NCBI GenBank assembly: GCA_964418575.1 | Contig: CAYQMI010000016.1 | Span: 1-44,359 of the forward strand | Length of the DNA: 44,359 nucleotides | Origin: Glaciecola sp964418575 | GTDB lineage: Bacteria; Pseudomonadota; Gammaproteobacteria; Enterobacterales; Alteromonadaceae | Reading direction: 5' to 3' | Shown here: positions 8,999-17,033 of the stretch, piece after piece | Numbering within the stretch: the first letter of the stretch is position 1 | Layout of the letters: every line of letters starts with the position of its first letter | The notes under the pieces: model-generated | What the model saw: the letters and a program-made list of their open reading frames with translations, nothing else | Database searches by the model: none | Told to the model about the DNA's origin: nothing | Made by a program: the position numbers and the translations under genes

Positions 8999-10630
8999 TT
9001 AAGCTATATCTTTCCTATGCTCTTCAATCTCACTCAGATGCGCTTTTGGTTTAAAGGTTTGCGCAGAAGCTTCTTCTAAATCCAATTGGTAACGCTCTGG
9101 CGCTTTTCCGTTTAAAAACGAGCCTTTAGCGACATGTGGAAATACTTGGTCGTAACGTTTGACCTGATCTTGACTGATCCGCCTGAAAATATGCGTACGA
9201 TTCACTTCTTTGGGTGAACTAATGCCTGCCGAGGTCATAATATCAACCGCAGCATGCAGAGTTTTCTCTTGGAAACTTTGCACTCGTAAATATTTGTCTT
9301 CTGGTACTAAGCCCTTCGACAGCTTAGGGTCTTGTGTTGCCACGCCTGTTGGGCATCGGTTGGTATTGCAGCTAAGGGATTGAACACATCCTAACGCCAG
9401 CATCATGCCGCGTGCGCTGTTACACAAATCGGCGCCAATGGCTAAGTTTTTGACCATATGGAAACCCGAAATTATCTTGCCGCTCGCAATAATCTTGATG
9501 TTGTCGCGCAAACCAAAGCCGACTAAGGCATCATCAACAAAAGCAAGTGCCTCTCGCAATGGCGACCCAATAGAATTGGTATATTCTAAAGGTGCCGCGC
9601 CTGTGCCACCCTCACCGCCATCAACTGTGATAAAATCAGGACCATCATCCAACTCAATCATAGCCTTACATATCGCCATGAATTCGCTTTTACGACCAAT
9701 AGCAAGTTTAAATCCTATGGGTTTACCACCAGATAGCTCTCGTAACTGCTGAATAAACTGAATGAGTTCTATAGGTGTTGAAAATGCGGTGTGAAAAGGA
9801 GGAGAGTCTACTTGAGTACCGGCCTCAACACCTCGAATCTCTGCAATTTCAATAGTGTTTTTGTTTGCAGGTAATATGCCGCCGTGACCAGGCTTTGCGC
9901 CTTGAGATAGTTTAATCTCAATCATTTTTACCTGTGGGCTGCTGGCTGCTTTTTGAAATTTATCAGCGTCGAAGCCTCCTTCTTGCGTTCTACAGCCAAA
10001 ATACCCGGTACCCACCTGCCACACTAAATCGGCGCCATGCTCTTTGTGATAAGGACTTATGCCACCCTCGCCGGTGTTGTGATAAAAATTACCCGCTTTT
10101 GCGCCACGGTTGAGAGCCAATAAAGCGTTTTTGCTCAAAGAACCAAAGCTCATCGCAGAAATATTTAAAATGCTCGCTTCATAGGGCTGCGTGCAATGTT
10201 TACCACCGATTTTGACTCTAGGTTTGCAGTTTACATGTTCCACACTTAGCGCTGAAATTGAATGACCAATCCACTCATAACCCACCCTGTAAGTGTCTAC
10301 CCGCGTGCCAAAAGGAACGGTTTCCCGATTCCCTTTTGCACGCTGATATACGATGTTGCGAAACATTCTGCTAATGGGTGAGCCTGATGTTTCTGACTCA
10401 ATAAAGTACTGTTGAATAAACGGGCGAACTTCTTCCATAAACCAGCGGCCTCTGGCAAGCGCCGGATAGTTGCGCCATAGGGCGTGGCGAGTCTGGTTCA
10501 TGTCAAACAAAACGATGGCCAAAAGAGGGATAGTCAATAAACCGAGCCAGAGTAAAGGACTGTGGAAGTAAGCGGCAATCAATACTAGTAGGTTGATCAG
10601 AAGCGTTGCAATCAATATGGGGCCGGCCAT
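8999..10630 (-). CDS. Membrane-anchored FMN-binding glutamate-synthase-family protein
   Basis: Homologous to the central FMN domain of the large glutamate synthase subunit (archaeal/YerD-type GltS). It lacks both the N-terminal glutamine amidotransferase domain and the C-terminal GXGXG domain. The 543-aa protein begins with two hydrophobic helices (about 5-21 and 26-43), giving a membrane anchor. The barrel contains NTGEGGISPYH (185-195), KPGHGG (246-251), TVDGGEGGTGAAP (335-347) and the [3Fe-4S] cysteines C415, C421 and C426 (CVQSLSCNTNRCPTGVATQ). The electron donor and true substrate are unknown; such stand-alone proteins are often just called glutamate synthase family. It lies 105 bp downstream of the sortase-system histidine kinase on the same strand and might be read from that promoter. 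Confidence 0.88.
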   Translation of the reverse strand: MAGPILIATLLINLLVLIAAYFHSPLLWLGLLTIPLLAIVLFDMNQTRHALWRNYPALARGRWFMEEVRPFIQQYFIESETSGSPISRMFRNIVYQRAKGNRETVPFGTRVDTYRVGYEWIGHSISALSVEHVNCKPRVKIGGKHCTQPYEASILNISAMSFGSLSKNALLALNRGAKAGNFYHNTGEGGISPYHKEHGADLVWQVGTGYFGCRTQEGGFDADKFQKAASSPQVKMIEIKLSQGAKPGHGGILPANKNTIEIAEIRGVEAGTQVDSPPFHTAFSTPIELIQFIQQLRELSGGKPIGFKLAIGRKSEFMAICKAMIELDDGPDFITVDGGEGGTGAAPLEYTNSIGSPLREALAFVDDALVGFGLRDNIKIIASGKIISGFHMVKNLAIGADLCNSARGMMLALGCVQSLSCNTNRCPTGVATQDPKLSKGLVPEDKYLRVQSFQEKTLHAAVDIMTSAGISSPKEVNRTHIFRRISQDQVKRYDQVFPHVAKGSFLNGKAPERYQLDLEEASAQTFKPKAHLSEIEEHRKDIA

Positions 10631-10735
10631 AGATTTATAAGTCCTTGTAATTAAATAAATAATTTACACATTTCTAATTTCGTTTATTAGCTTAGCAAAT
10701 ATGCGGGTTTTTTGAACTATATTTTAAAGTTTTGC

Positions 10736-12898
10736 CTAGCTGAACTGCATAAGTACGATTACGCCACTGTGATCCGGCAAGTTATCGATACTTAGCCGCC
10801 CCTTGTGAAACTTCACAATCATGTTGGCAATAAACAGGCCTAGACCTAAATGCGCTGAGTCCGCTGGCGCAGACTTCCGAACCGATATCATTGACTCTAA
10901 CAGTTGATTTTTCATGTCGTCGGGTAGTAAAGGACCACGATTGATAACCGAAAGCGTGCATTTTTTATCTTTCTCAAATACACGTAGTTCAATTGCTTGA
11001 CCTGCTTCGCTAAATTCAATCGCGTTAACAACGACCTTATCAAGCATTTGCGCGAAAAGCTCGGGAGAGCCTGTTAATTTAGCCTCTGGTAAGGTGTTTT
11101 CATAGTTTATTAAATGCTCAGGATAGGTCATTTTGAAACCGTCCACGCAGCCGTTCAACACACTTGAGAGCATAAACTCCTCTTTATCGGTGCGCTTGAT
11201 TGACTCATCTAATCGGGTGGCCTCGCTCATGCTATTGAGTATTTTACTCAGTCTGGAAATGCCTTGTTTTGCTCGCTCGACATAGATGTGTCGGTCGGGG
11301 GCGTCAGGGTCAAGCATCAGGTTATCAAGAGACGAATTAACAATAGCAACCGGCGTGCGAAGCTCATGAGACAAGCGTGAGGCCATGTTTTCTAGGTAAT
11401 GGTTGTACTGTGACAACTTGCCAAGTACTTGCAAAAAGGTGCGCGACAAGTCCCCAATTTCGTCCGAAGAACTAGAGGCCGATATATTGCCAATAATTTT
11501 ACCGCTTGCATCAATCGCACTTTCAGTATCGTCGCGCAAACGCCTTATTCTGTTAGATATTCTAGAAGCAACAAGGAAGAAAGAGACAATACCCAGAACA
11601 ATTACGGCCAAAATAAAATTAAACTGCTTTTCCAAGGCCTGATTTCGTAGGGTTCGTATTCCGTTGGTTGTTTGTTCAACCACCACCGCGCCCATCACTT
11701 CGCCGTCAATAAAAATCGGGTGTGCAGCAGATAAAATTACGGCTTTGTTGTCAGGACTTAGGCGCCACAATGTGTCGGGCTCGCCCGAAAGCGCACTCGC
11801 AATATCCTTACCCTGAAGAGCGAAGGCGTCGGAAAGCTCATCAATAAACTCACTGGGTGGTTTCGTGAGTATTTTATAATACAAAGGCAGCAACACGCTT
11901 GATTCAAAGCGCTGCCAAAGGCTTTGGGTATCTGATGTTTCATCTGGCGTCTGCTCGCTCGAAACACCTTGAGAGCTTTGAATATCGCCCGAGCGCGCAA
12001 GCACACGCATGTGTTTATCGACCACCCATACTCGTGCATTTGAGTATTTCAGCCCTTTAATAATTCGTTCAATCTCTGGAGAGGGAATGAGTACCGTGCC
12101 TAAATCTTCTGACTTTGCTGGGTTAGCGGTGCCCATGACATATTTTATCTCCCGGCTTTGCGCGTCATCGACATCGGCAATAGCGAAGGCTATATTGCTC
12201 GCCACCATGGCCAAAGGGAATCTAAGCTCTAAATCGTAGCCCCTTTCAGTTAAGCGCAGGCGTCCTTGTATTCGCGTTTCAACGCCAACCGGTGATATTA
12301 AATTGGTATTGCTATCCAGAGTAAAAGCATTCACCCAGCCCGCCTCAAAAGGGGCAATAACAAAGCGTTTGAACTGACCATCGGAATCGGTCAGCGCGAT
12401 TTGTAAAAAGTCGTTGCGATCGATGCGCAGAGCATTGGCAGGTCGAAACAAAACATTATCATCGGTAACACTGAACATGGCATATAAAAACTTATCGTAT
12501 TGTCCGACCATATGCGTAAACTTCAGGCTTGAGGGATCATATACCTTCGACTGCTCAATTAAATTTGCGCCATCATAGGTGATGCTTAGGTCGCGATAAT
12601 CTTGCCAGTCTTGCAAGCGGCCATCGAGCTGTATTGGATAACGAATACGATGCGCATACAAGTCTTTACCCGGGCGCACACTTGATAAAAATGCAGACTG
12701 ATTATCAAAGAGGGCTGGGCGCTCATGAAGAGCAGTCGCAACTGCTCTGGCAGTACCCACTAATGTTTGCTCCTGACCAATACGCAAATATGTCTCAAGC
12801 TCCCAAACGAATTGGTAGCCGAGGTAGGGAATAACAAACAAAAACGAAGAAAACAGCACTAACTTCGTACGTAGACCTATTGCCCACCTTTTTATCAT
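10736..12898 (-). CDS. pdsS: Dedicated sortase system sensor histidine kinase PdsS
   Basis: Membrane sensor kinase of the proteobacterial dedicated sortase system (family I recall as TIGR03785). From the ATG at 12898 (about 720 aa) it has TM1 near 10-29, a periplasmic domain of about 390 residues, TM2 near 427-445, a HAMP linker, and a HisKA domain with SHELRTP (His511). The ATPase domain follows, with N625 in VVVNAIEF and a G box at HLGLGLF. Residues about 90-250 look like a CBM9 or DOMON-like β-sandwich (LDGRLQDWQDY, LYAMFSVTDDN, DFLQIALTD, YDLELRFPLAM), suggesting a sugar or glycan ligand; this is inference. The 12898 ATG overlaps the pdsR stop as ATGA and is preceded by GGTGGAAG. A GTG 12 bp upstream is the alternative. 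Confidence 0.92.
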   Translation of the reverse strand: MIKRWAIGLRTKLVLFSSFLFVIPYLGYQFVWELETYLRIGQEQTLVGTARAVATALHERPALFDNQSAFLSSVRPGKDLYAHRIRYPIQLDGRLQDWQDYRDLSITYDGANLIEQSKVYDPSSLKFTHMVGQYDKFLYAMFSVTDDNVLFRPANALRIDRNDFLQIALTDSDGQFKRFVIAPFEAGWVNAFTLDSNTNLISPVGVETRIQGRLRLTERGYDLELRFPLAMVASNIAFAIADVDDAQSREIKYVMGTANPAKSEDLGTVLIPSPEIERIIKGLKYSNARVWVVDKHMRVLARSGDIQSSQGVSSEQTPDETSDTQSLWQRFESSVLLPLYYKILTKPPSEFIDELSDAFALQGKDIASALSGEPDTLWRLSPDNKAVILSAAHPIFIDGEVMGAVVVEQTTNGIRTLRNQALEKQFNFILAVIVLGIVSFFLVASRISNRIRRLRDDTESAIDASGKIIGNISASSSSDEIGDLSRTFLQVLGKLSQYNHYLENMASRLSHELRTPVAIVNSSLDNLMLDPDAPDRHIYVERAKQGISRLSKILNSMSEATRLDESIKRTDKEEFMLSSVLNGCVDGFKMTYPEHLINYENTLPEAKLTGSPELFAQMLDKVVVNAIEFSEAGQAIELRVFEKDKKCTLSVINRGPLLPDDMKNQLLESMISVRKSAPADSAHLGLGLFIANMIVKFHKGRLSIDNLPDHSGVIVLMQFS

Positions 12899-13587
12899 TG
12901 TGACTTCCACCGATAGCCCATGCCATACACAGTTTCAATGCAGTCAAAATCTGCCTCTAACTGCATGAACTTTTTGCGAATGCGCTTGATGTGGGACGTA
13001 ATGGTTGTGTCGTCCACCACCATCTTCGATTCATCCATCAACTGCTGACGGCTTTTCACATGTCCCGCATGTTTGGCAATGGCATGTAGCATCCAAAATT
13101 CAGTCACCGTTAGCTCAAGCGCTGTTCCATCCCACGATACAGTCATGCGTTTTGCATCCATCGTCAACTTACCGCTTTTTAATACATCCGAAGCTTGTTG
13201 AGGTTGAGAGAGTAAGTCATTGCGCCTAAATAATGCCGCAATCCTTGCCAACAAATGTGGCAGGCTTATATCTTTTGTAAGGTAATCGTCGGCGCCCATG
13301 CGCAAACCACAAATTGTGTCGTAGTCGTTATCTCGTGCGGTAAAAAATATGATTGGCAGTGTTTTCGACAAGCCCCTGAGTTGTTGACACAAGGCAAAGC
13401 CGCCATCTATTTCATCTTGCAAACCAATGTCGATAATCGCTAAATCAGGTAAGCACTCATCAAAAGCCTGCTCAGCTTCCGGACGCGTTTGATACGCAAG
13501 CACCCTATAGCCTTGCTTGGTCAATGCAGCAATGTAGTTTTCTCTAAGTGCTAAATCGTCTTCTACTAGCGCAATGGTTTTTGACAT
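12895..13587 (-). CDS. pdsR: Dedicated sortase system response regulator PdsR
   Basis: OmpR/PhoB-type transcription factor partnered with PdsS (family I recall as TIGR03787). The 230-aa protein has a receiver domain with acidic pocket E9-D10-D11, phospho-acceptor D53 (IIDIG), T83 (FFTARD) and K105 (YLTKDIS). A short insertion (LQDEIDGG) follows D53, as is common in this subfamily. The C-terminal winged helix (about 135-228) ends with the usual YGMGYRW. It overlaps pdsS by 4 bases, so the two are translationally coupled. Divergent transcription from pdsO makes the 13588-13826 region the obvious place for autoregulation and for control of the sortase genes. No clear Shine-Dalgarno precedes the ATG. 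Confidence 0.95.
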   Translation of the reverse strand: MSKTIALVEDDLALRENYIAALTKQGYRVLAYQTRPEAEQAFDECLPDLAIIDIGLQDEIDGGFALCQQLRGLSKTLPIIFFTARDNDYDTICGLRMGADDYLTKDISLPHLLARIAALFRRNDLLSQPQQASDVLKSGKLTMDAKRMTVSWDGTALELTVTEFWMLHAIAKHAGHVKSRQQLMDESKMVVDDTTITSHIKRIRKKFMQLEADFDCIETVYGMGYRWKSQ

Positions 13588-13826
13588 AAAAAGTTAAGTA
13601 TCTTTGATGTGTGCCTGTGCGAATGCGTCAACTATATCGTTTTTTCTATCAAAGCAAAGCCCGTACTCTCAATTTCCATTTTTTCGCCACAATTGATCGC
13701 CACATTGCCATGATTGAATCCCTTACTTGCCATTTTTTCTTTGTTTAATAGCTCCTCGATGATCAGCGAACATTATTCGCTTTCCATTTTTTATTCATCA
13801 CTTTCAAACCAACAAAGGAAATCATT
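13588..13826. promoter_or_regulatory. Divergent pdsR/pdsO control region with 54-bp-phased repeats
   Basis: This 239-bp region separates the regulator operon from the sortase operon. The 9-mer CCATTTTTT occurs three times, at 13676, 13730 and 13784, exactly 54 bp apart each time (about five helical turns). Flanks are partly conserved: two copies are preceded by TTT and one by CTTG. A direct repeat TCGCCACA (13684-13691 and 13697-13704) lies between the first two copies. OmpR-family regulators bind direct repeats, so these are candidate PdsR sites, though bending A/T-tracts are another reading. pdsO has a good AAAGGAAA ribosome site at about 13814. No convincing -35/-10 pair was assigned. Confidence 0.5.
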
Positions 13827-14630
13827 ATGAAAAAACTTATTATTGCTAGCACCATCGCCTTCGCGCTTGTTCAAGCTAACCCAGCGAGTGCTGATACTCC
13901 CGCGAACGAGAGTAGGAACTTGCAAAGCGAACAAAAGCACGAAAACGCACGCAACGAACTTATCGGATTTGGCTCTGGAGCAGTAGCTGGAGCTTTAATT
14001 GGCGGCCCTATTGGCGGTGTTGTGGGTGGACTATTTGGCATTTTTATGGCCAACGATGTGAACAGCGACAATAAAATTGAAAACCAAGAGCAACAACTTA
14101 GTCAGCTTAACTATCAGGTGTCTCAGCAGGCGGCGGAATTCTCTGCACTGGCCGAACAATATGCTCAGCTCGAACAATCTAACATGGTGCAGCTAGCCAG
14201 CTTCGATACCAAAGTAGCCACCGAGTGGATGCGAGACCTACCCGCACTTGAATCAAACGTGCAGTTTAAAACCGCATCATTTTTAGTTGAAGAACCTTTT
14301 AAATCACAGTTGAAAAGTTTAGCGGGCTTATTAAAGCAGTATCCAGACTTAATGGTAAAAATCAGCGGCTTTGCAGACGCTCGTGGAGATTCACAATACA
14401 ACCGAATTTTATCCGAACAACGCGCCGAATCCGTTAAAGATTTTTTGGTGACTCAGCGCGTTATGCCTAAACAAATTATCACGCAAGGACAAGGAGAGCT
14501 GGTGCAAAACACAGCACAGCAATCAGGCAGTGATGCAAGCCCCTCTCAAGAATACGAGTCATTGTTTTTCGACCGCAAAGTGACTTTAAAGCTCATCAAC
14601 GAACAAAACGCAATCGCAGCAGCCAACTAA
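13827..14630 (+). CDS. pdsO: Sortase-associated OmpA-like protein PdsO
   Basis: Exported protein expected to link the outer membrane or periplasm to peptidoglycan (family I recall as TIGR03789). The 267-aa precursor has a Sec signal peptide (MKKLIIASTIAFALV..., likely cut after PASA, residue 22). A glycine-zipper-like segment (about 47-73, GSGAVAGALIGGPIGGVVGG) could span or insert in a membrane. A coiled-coil-prone Gln/Glu-rich stretch (about 84-118) and a C-terminal OmpA-like domain (about 145-260) follow. The peptidoglycan-binding core GFADARGD...LSEQRAESVKDFL is intact, with D184 and R199 in the expected places. It is first in the plus-strand operon, followed by the sortase substrate after a hairpin. 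Its mechanistic role with the sortase is unknown. Confidence 0.92.
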   Translation: MKKLIIASTIAFALVQANPASADTPANESRNLQSEQKHENARNELIGFGSGAVAGALIGGPIGGVVGGLFGIFMANDVNSDNKIENQEQQLSQLNYQVSQQAAEFSALAEQYAQLEQSNMVQLASFDTKVATEWMRDLPALESNVQFKTASFLVEEPFKSQLKSLAGLLKQYPDLMVKISGFADARGDSQYNRILSEQRAESVKDFLVTQRVMPKQIITQGQGELVQNTAQQSGSDASPSQEYESLFFDRKVTLKLINEQNAIAAAN

Positions 14631-14639
14631 AGGCTGCTG
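14617..14639 (+). terminator. Hairpin over the pdsO stop codon (possible attenuator)
   Basis: A perfect 8-bp inverted repeat, CAGCAGCC (14617-14624) and GGCTGCTG (14632-14639), has a 7-nt loop containing the TAA stop of pdsO. No uridine tract follows immediately (the next T-run starts about 15 nt later), so it is a weak intrinsic terminator at best. It could reduce read-through or stabilise the upstream message, setting the ratio of PdsO to the sortase substrate. Confidence 0.4.
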
Positions 14640-14702
14640 TTCTCTGCTCTCGATTTTTTAAAATTTAAATGTCATTTATCAACAGCATTAAAGAGGTGTC
14701 TG

Positions 14703-17033
14703 GTGACTCAAATTCAAAAACTATTGCTCATAATTGCAGCCATCGGCACGGTGAGTTTGCTGCATGCCCTTTCTAGCTCGAACAGCAACGCCGGCTCGAT
14801 GTTAAGCACAATATCAAAGCTCGCGAACAATAACGCTGAGCAGCGAGCTCAAAATACCCCAAGTCCAACGAGTTCACCCAGCGCTCAAAGCGTGCAAGCG
14901 CTTATTCACACTGGGAACACGGTGTCTAATATGCAGATCGTAAATAATATCTATGAGGGCACAAGCGGTGGATTCTATTTTGAGCAAGACGGCAATGAGC
15001 AAATGCAAAAGGCTTATTTGCTAAGCCCCATGTTAAATAGTGACTTTGACGTAGAGGTAAATGCAAATGTGATGCGCACCCGAGTCACGCAAGTTTTTGA
15101 GAACAAGAGTAAGCAATGGCAAAACGGTGTATATGTTTTTCCTTTACCCGAAGATGCCGCGGTAGATGCAATGGAAATGCATATTGGCGAGCGGAAAATC
15201 ACCGGGGAAATTCAAGAGAAACAAAAAGCAAAGGCCGCTTTTGACAGCGCCAAAGAGATGGGCAAAAGTGCTAGTTTGGTTAATCAAATTCGGCCTAATA
15301 TGTTTGTAAATAAGATTGCCAATATTGCGCCTCAAAGCCAAATTAAAGTCATCATTGAGTACCAACAGGTCATCCATTTAGATAAAGGTAGATATGGTCT
15401 ACGAATTCCTAGCGCTATCTCACCAAGATATACCCCTGCCGATCATGCCGAAAACCTTGAAGATGCGAACTTAATGAGCTCCGCTGTTTCCCATAGTGCG
15501 CTATCGGTGAACGTTAACGTAAATATGGGCATGCCTATTGGCAATATTCAAAGTGAACATCATAAGATTCAAAGCACCAAATCGAAAAGTGGCAAGCATC
15601 AAATGCATATTCGCCTTGATGAAGAAAAGCCCATAGCAAAAGAGTTTGTATTGAGCTGGGAGCTAGCTGCAAGTAACAGGCCCGAGGCTGCGCATTTGAC
15701 ACAATCTAAAAATGGCAGTCAATACGGCCTCATCCAAATTGTGCCACCCTCAAATGATGCGGTGAATGTACGCCGAGACATTAGCTTTATCTTAGATACC
15801 TCTGGCTCAATGGTAGGAGATGCCATAGAGCAAGCAAAAGCTGCTTTAATTCATGCTATTGAAGAGCTGGAAAGTAGCGATAGGTTTAACCTCATCGAAT
15901 TTAATAGCCGGGCAACAAGTTTATGGCTAGAGGCAAAGCCTGCAAATAATGCCAACAAACAAGCGGCTAAACGCTTTGTGCAAAAACTACAGGCGAGCGG
16001 CGGCACTGAAATAGCAGACGCACTTTCACTTACCTTCGACTTAAAATCTAGCCAAACAAGCGATACTCAAAGCAGCGCGATACCGAGCCTCCACCAAATA
16101 CTATTTATTACCGACGGAAGCGTCAGCAATGAAGCCCAACTACTTAAAATCATCAATGAGCGCTTGGGTGCACACCGCTTATTTACTATAGGTATAGGTA
16201 GTGCACCTAACACTTACTTTATGAGCGAAGCGGCCATTGCTGGACGGGGTACTTTCACCCTAATAGGCGATGTATCTCAAGTAAACGCGAAAATGACGGC
16301 TCTTTTGGATAAAATTAAACGCCCCGCACTCACCGACATAGAACTACTCTTACAAGAGCCTCAGAGTATGCTTGAAGTTTTTCCGAGCAAAATACCGGAT
16401 GTATACGCTGGTGAGCCAATCACTTTGACGTACCGGTATACGCCTGAACAAGCAGGTGTTGATCTCGAAAGCAAGCCGCCAGCATTTTCCCTGCAAGCAA
16501 AATGGCATGCGCCCTCAGCATCTTTTAGTGATGGTGATAATGGGAGCGAACCAGCACAAAGTCATGCCCAAGCAATGCTGTGGAAAAGCGCAATACCTCA
16601 ACAACACAGTAGTCAAACAAAAGGAAATTCGGGACTCGCCAAACAATGGGCTTATCATAAAATACAGCAACTCAAGCGCGCATTGAGCATTACCCCTGCG
16701 CAGGGGGAGGACTATCTTGCGCTGCAGCAGTACACGCAAAAAAATATTACTGAAACTGCATTAGAACACGAGCTTCTTAGCGATTACACCAGCTTAATTG
16801 CGATTGACGATCAGCAGCTCAAGCCCTCTCAAGACTACCTAGCCATGCTTAAACAAAAAGCCGCGCAGCTCAAACAAGACCAAGTTAAGGCGCTTAGTAA
16901 TAAAGCTTGGAGTGCAACACAAATGCATTTGCCACAAACAAGCACACAATCGCGCTTTTACATGCTATTCGGGCTTGTATTCCTTGCCTTAGCAGGGTTA
17001 TTTGGCTTACCCATCTTTATAGGGCACAAATAA
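14703..17033 (+). CDS. VIT/VWA surface protein, dedicated sortase substrate
   Basis: The predicted sole substrate of the neighbouring sortase (family I recall as TIGR03788, marine proteobacterial sortase target). The 776-aa precursor starts at GTG 14703 behind AGAGGT, with an N-terminal signal/anchor helix (about 6-24). A low-complexity Ser/Asn/Pro stretch, a VIT domain (about 105-245) and a VWA domain (about 357-540) follow. The VWA domain has a complete MIDAS: DTSGS 365-369, T435 in GGTEI and D471 in TDGS. The C-terminus is a sorting signal: LPQTS at 743-747, a hydrophobic helix (about 752-773) and a very short GHK tail. A metal-dependent adhesion role is inferred from VWA and VIT domains elsewhere. 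The stop is immediately followed by the sortase ATG. Confidence 0.94.
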   Translation: MTQIQKLLLIIAAIGTVSLLHALSSSNSNAGSMLSTISKLANNNAEQRAQNTPSPTSSPSAQSVQALIHTGNTVSNMQIVNNIYEGTSGGFYFEQDGNEQMQKAYLLSPMLNSDFDVEVNANVMRTRVTQVFENKSKQWQNGVYVFPLPEDAAVDAMEMHIGERKITGEIQEKQKAKAAFDSAKEMGKSASLVNQIRPNMFVNKIANIAPQSQIKVIIEYQQVIHLDKGRYGLRIPSAISPRYTPADHAENLEDANLMSSAVSHSALSVNVNVNMGMPIGNIQSEHHKIQSTKSKSGKHQMHIRLDEEKPIAKEFVLSWELAASNRPEAAHLTQSKNGSQYGLIQIVPPSNDAVNVRRDISFILDTSGSMVGDAIEQAKAALIHAIEELESSDRFNLIEFNSRATSLWLEAKPANNANKQAAKRFVQKLQASGGTEIADALSLTFDLKSSQTSDTQSSAIPSLHQILFITDGSVSNEAQLLKIINERLGAHRLFTIGIGSAPNTYFMSEAAIAGRGTFTLIGDVSQVNAKMTALLDKIKRPALTDIELLLQEPQSMLEVFPSKIPDVYAGEPITLTYRYTPEQAGVDLESKPPAFSLQAKWHAPSASFSDGDNGSEPAQSHAQAMLWKSAIPQQHSSQTKGNSGLAKQWAYHKIQQLKRALSITPAQGEDYLALQQYTQKNITETALEHELLSDYTSLIAIDDQQLKPSQDYLAMLKQKAAQLKQDQVKALSNKAWSATQMHLPQTSTQSRFYMLFGLVFLALAGLFGLPIFIGHK

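Noticed and set aside
9405..9752. 115-aa plus-strand ORF antisense to the glutamate-synthase-like gene
   Set aside because: It lies wholly inside the FMN barrel coding region and has biased antisense composition.
13632..13733. Minus-strand 33-codon ORF in the pdsR leader; two T-tract motifs give in-frame AAAAAATGG starts 18 codons apart
   Set aside because: There is no Shine-Dalgarno at a useful distance and no recognisable peptide. The third motif in the same frame meets a TAA after four codons. The 54-bp period being a multiple of three is kept in mind, but a binding-site array explains it more simply.
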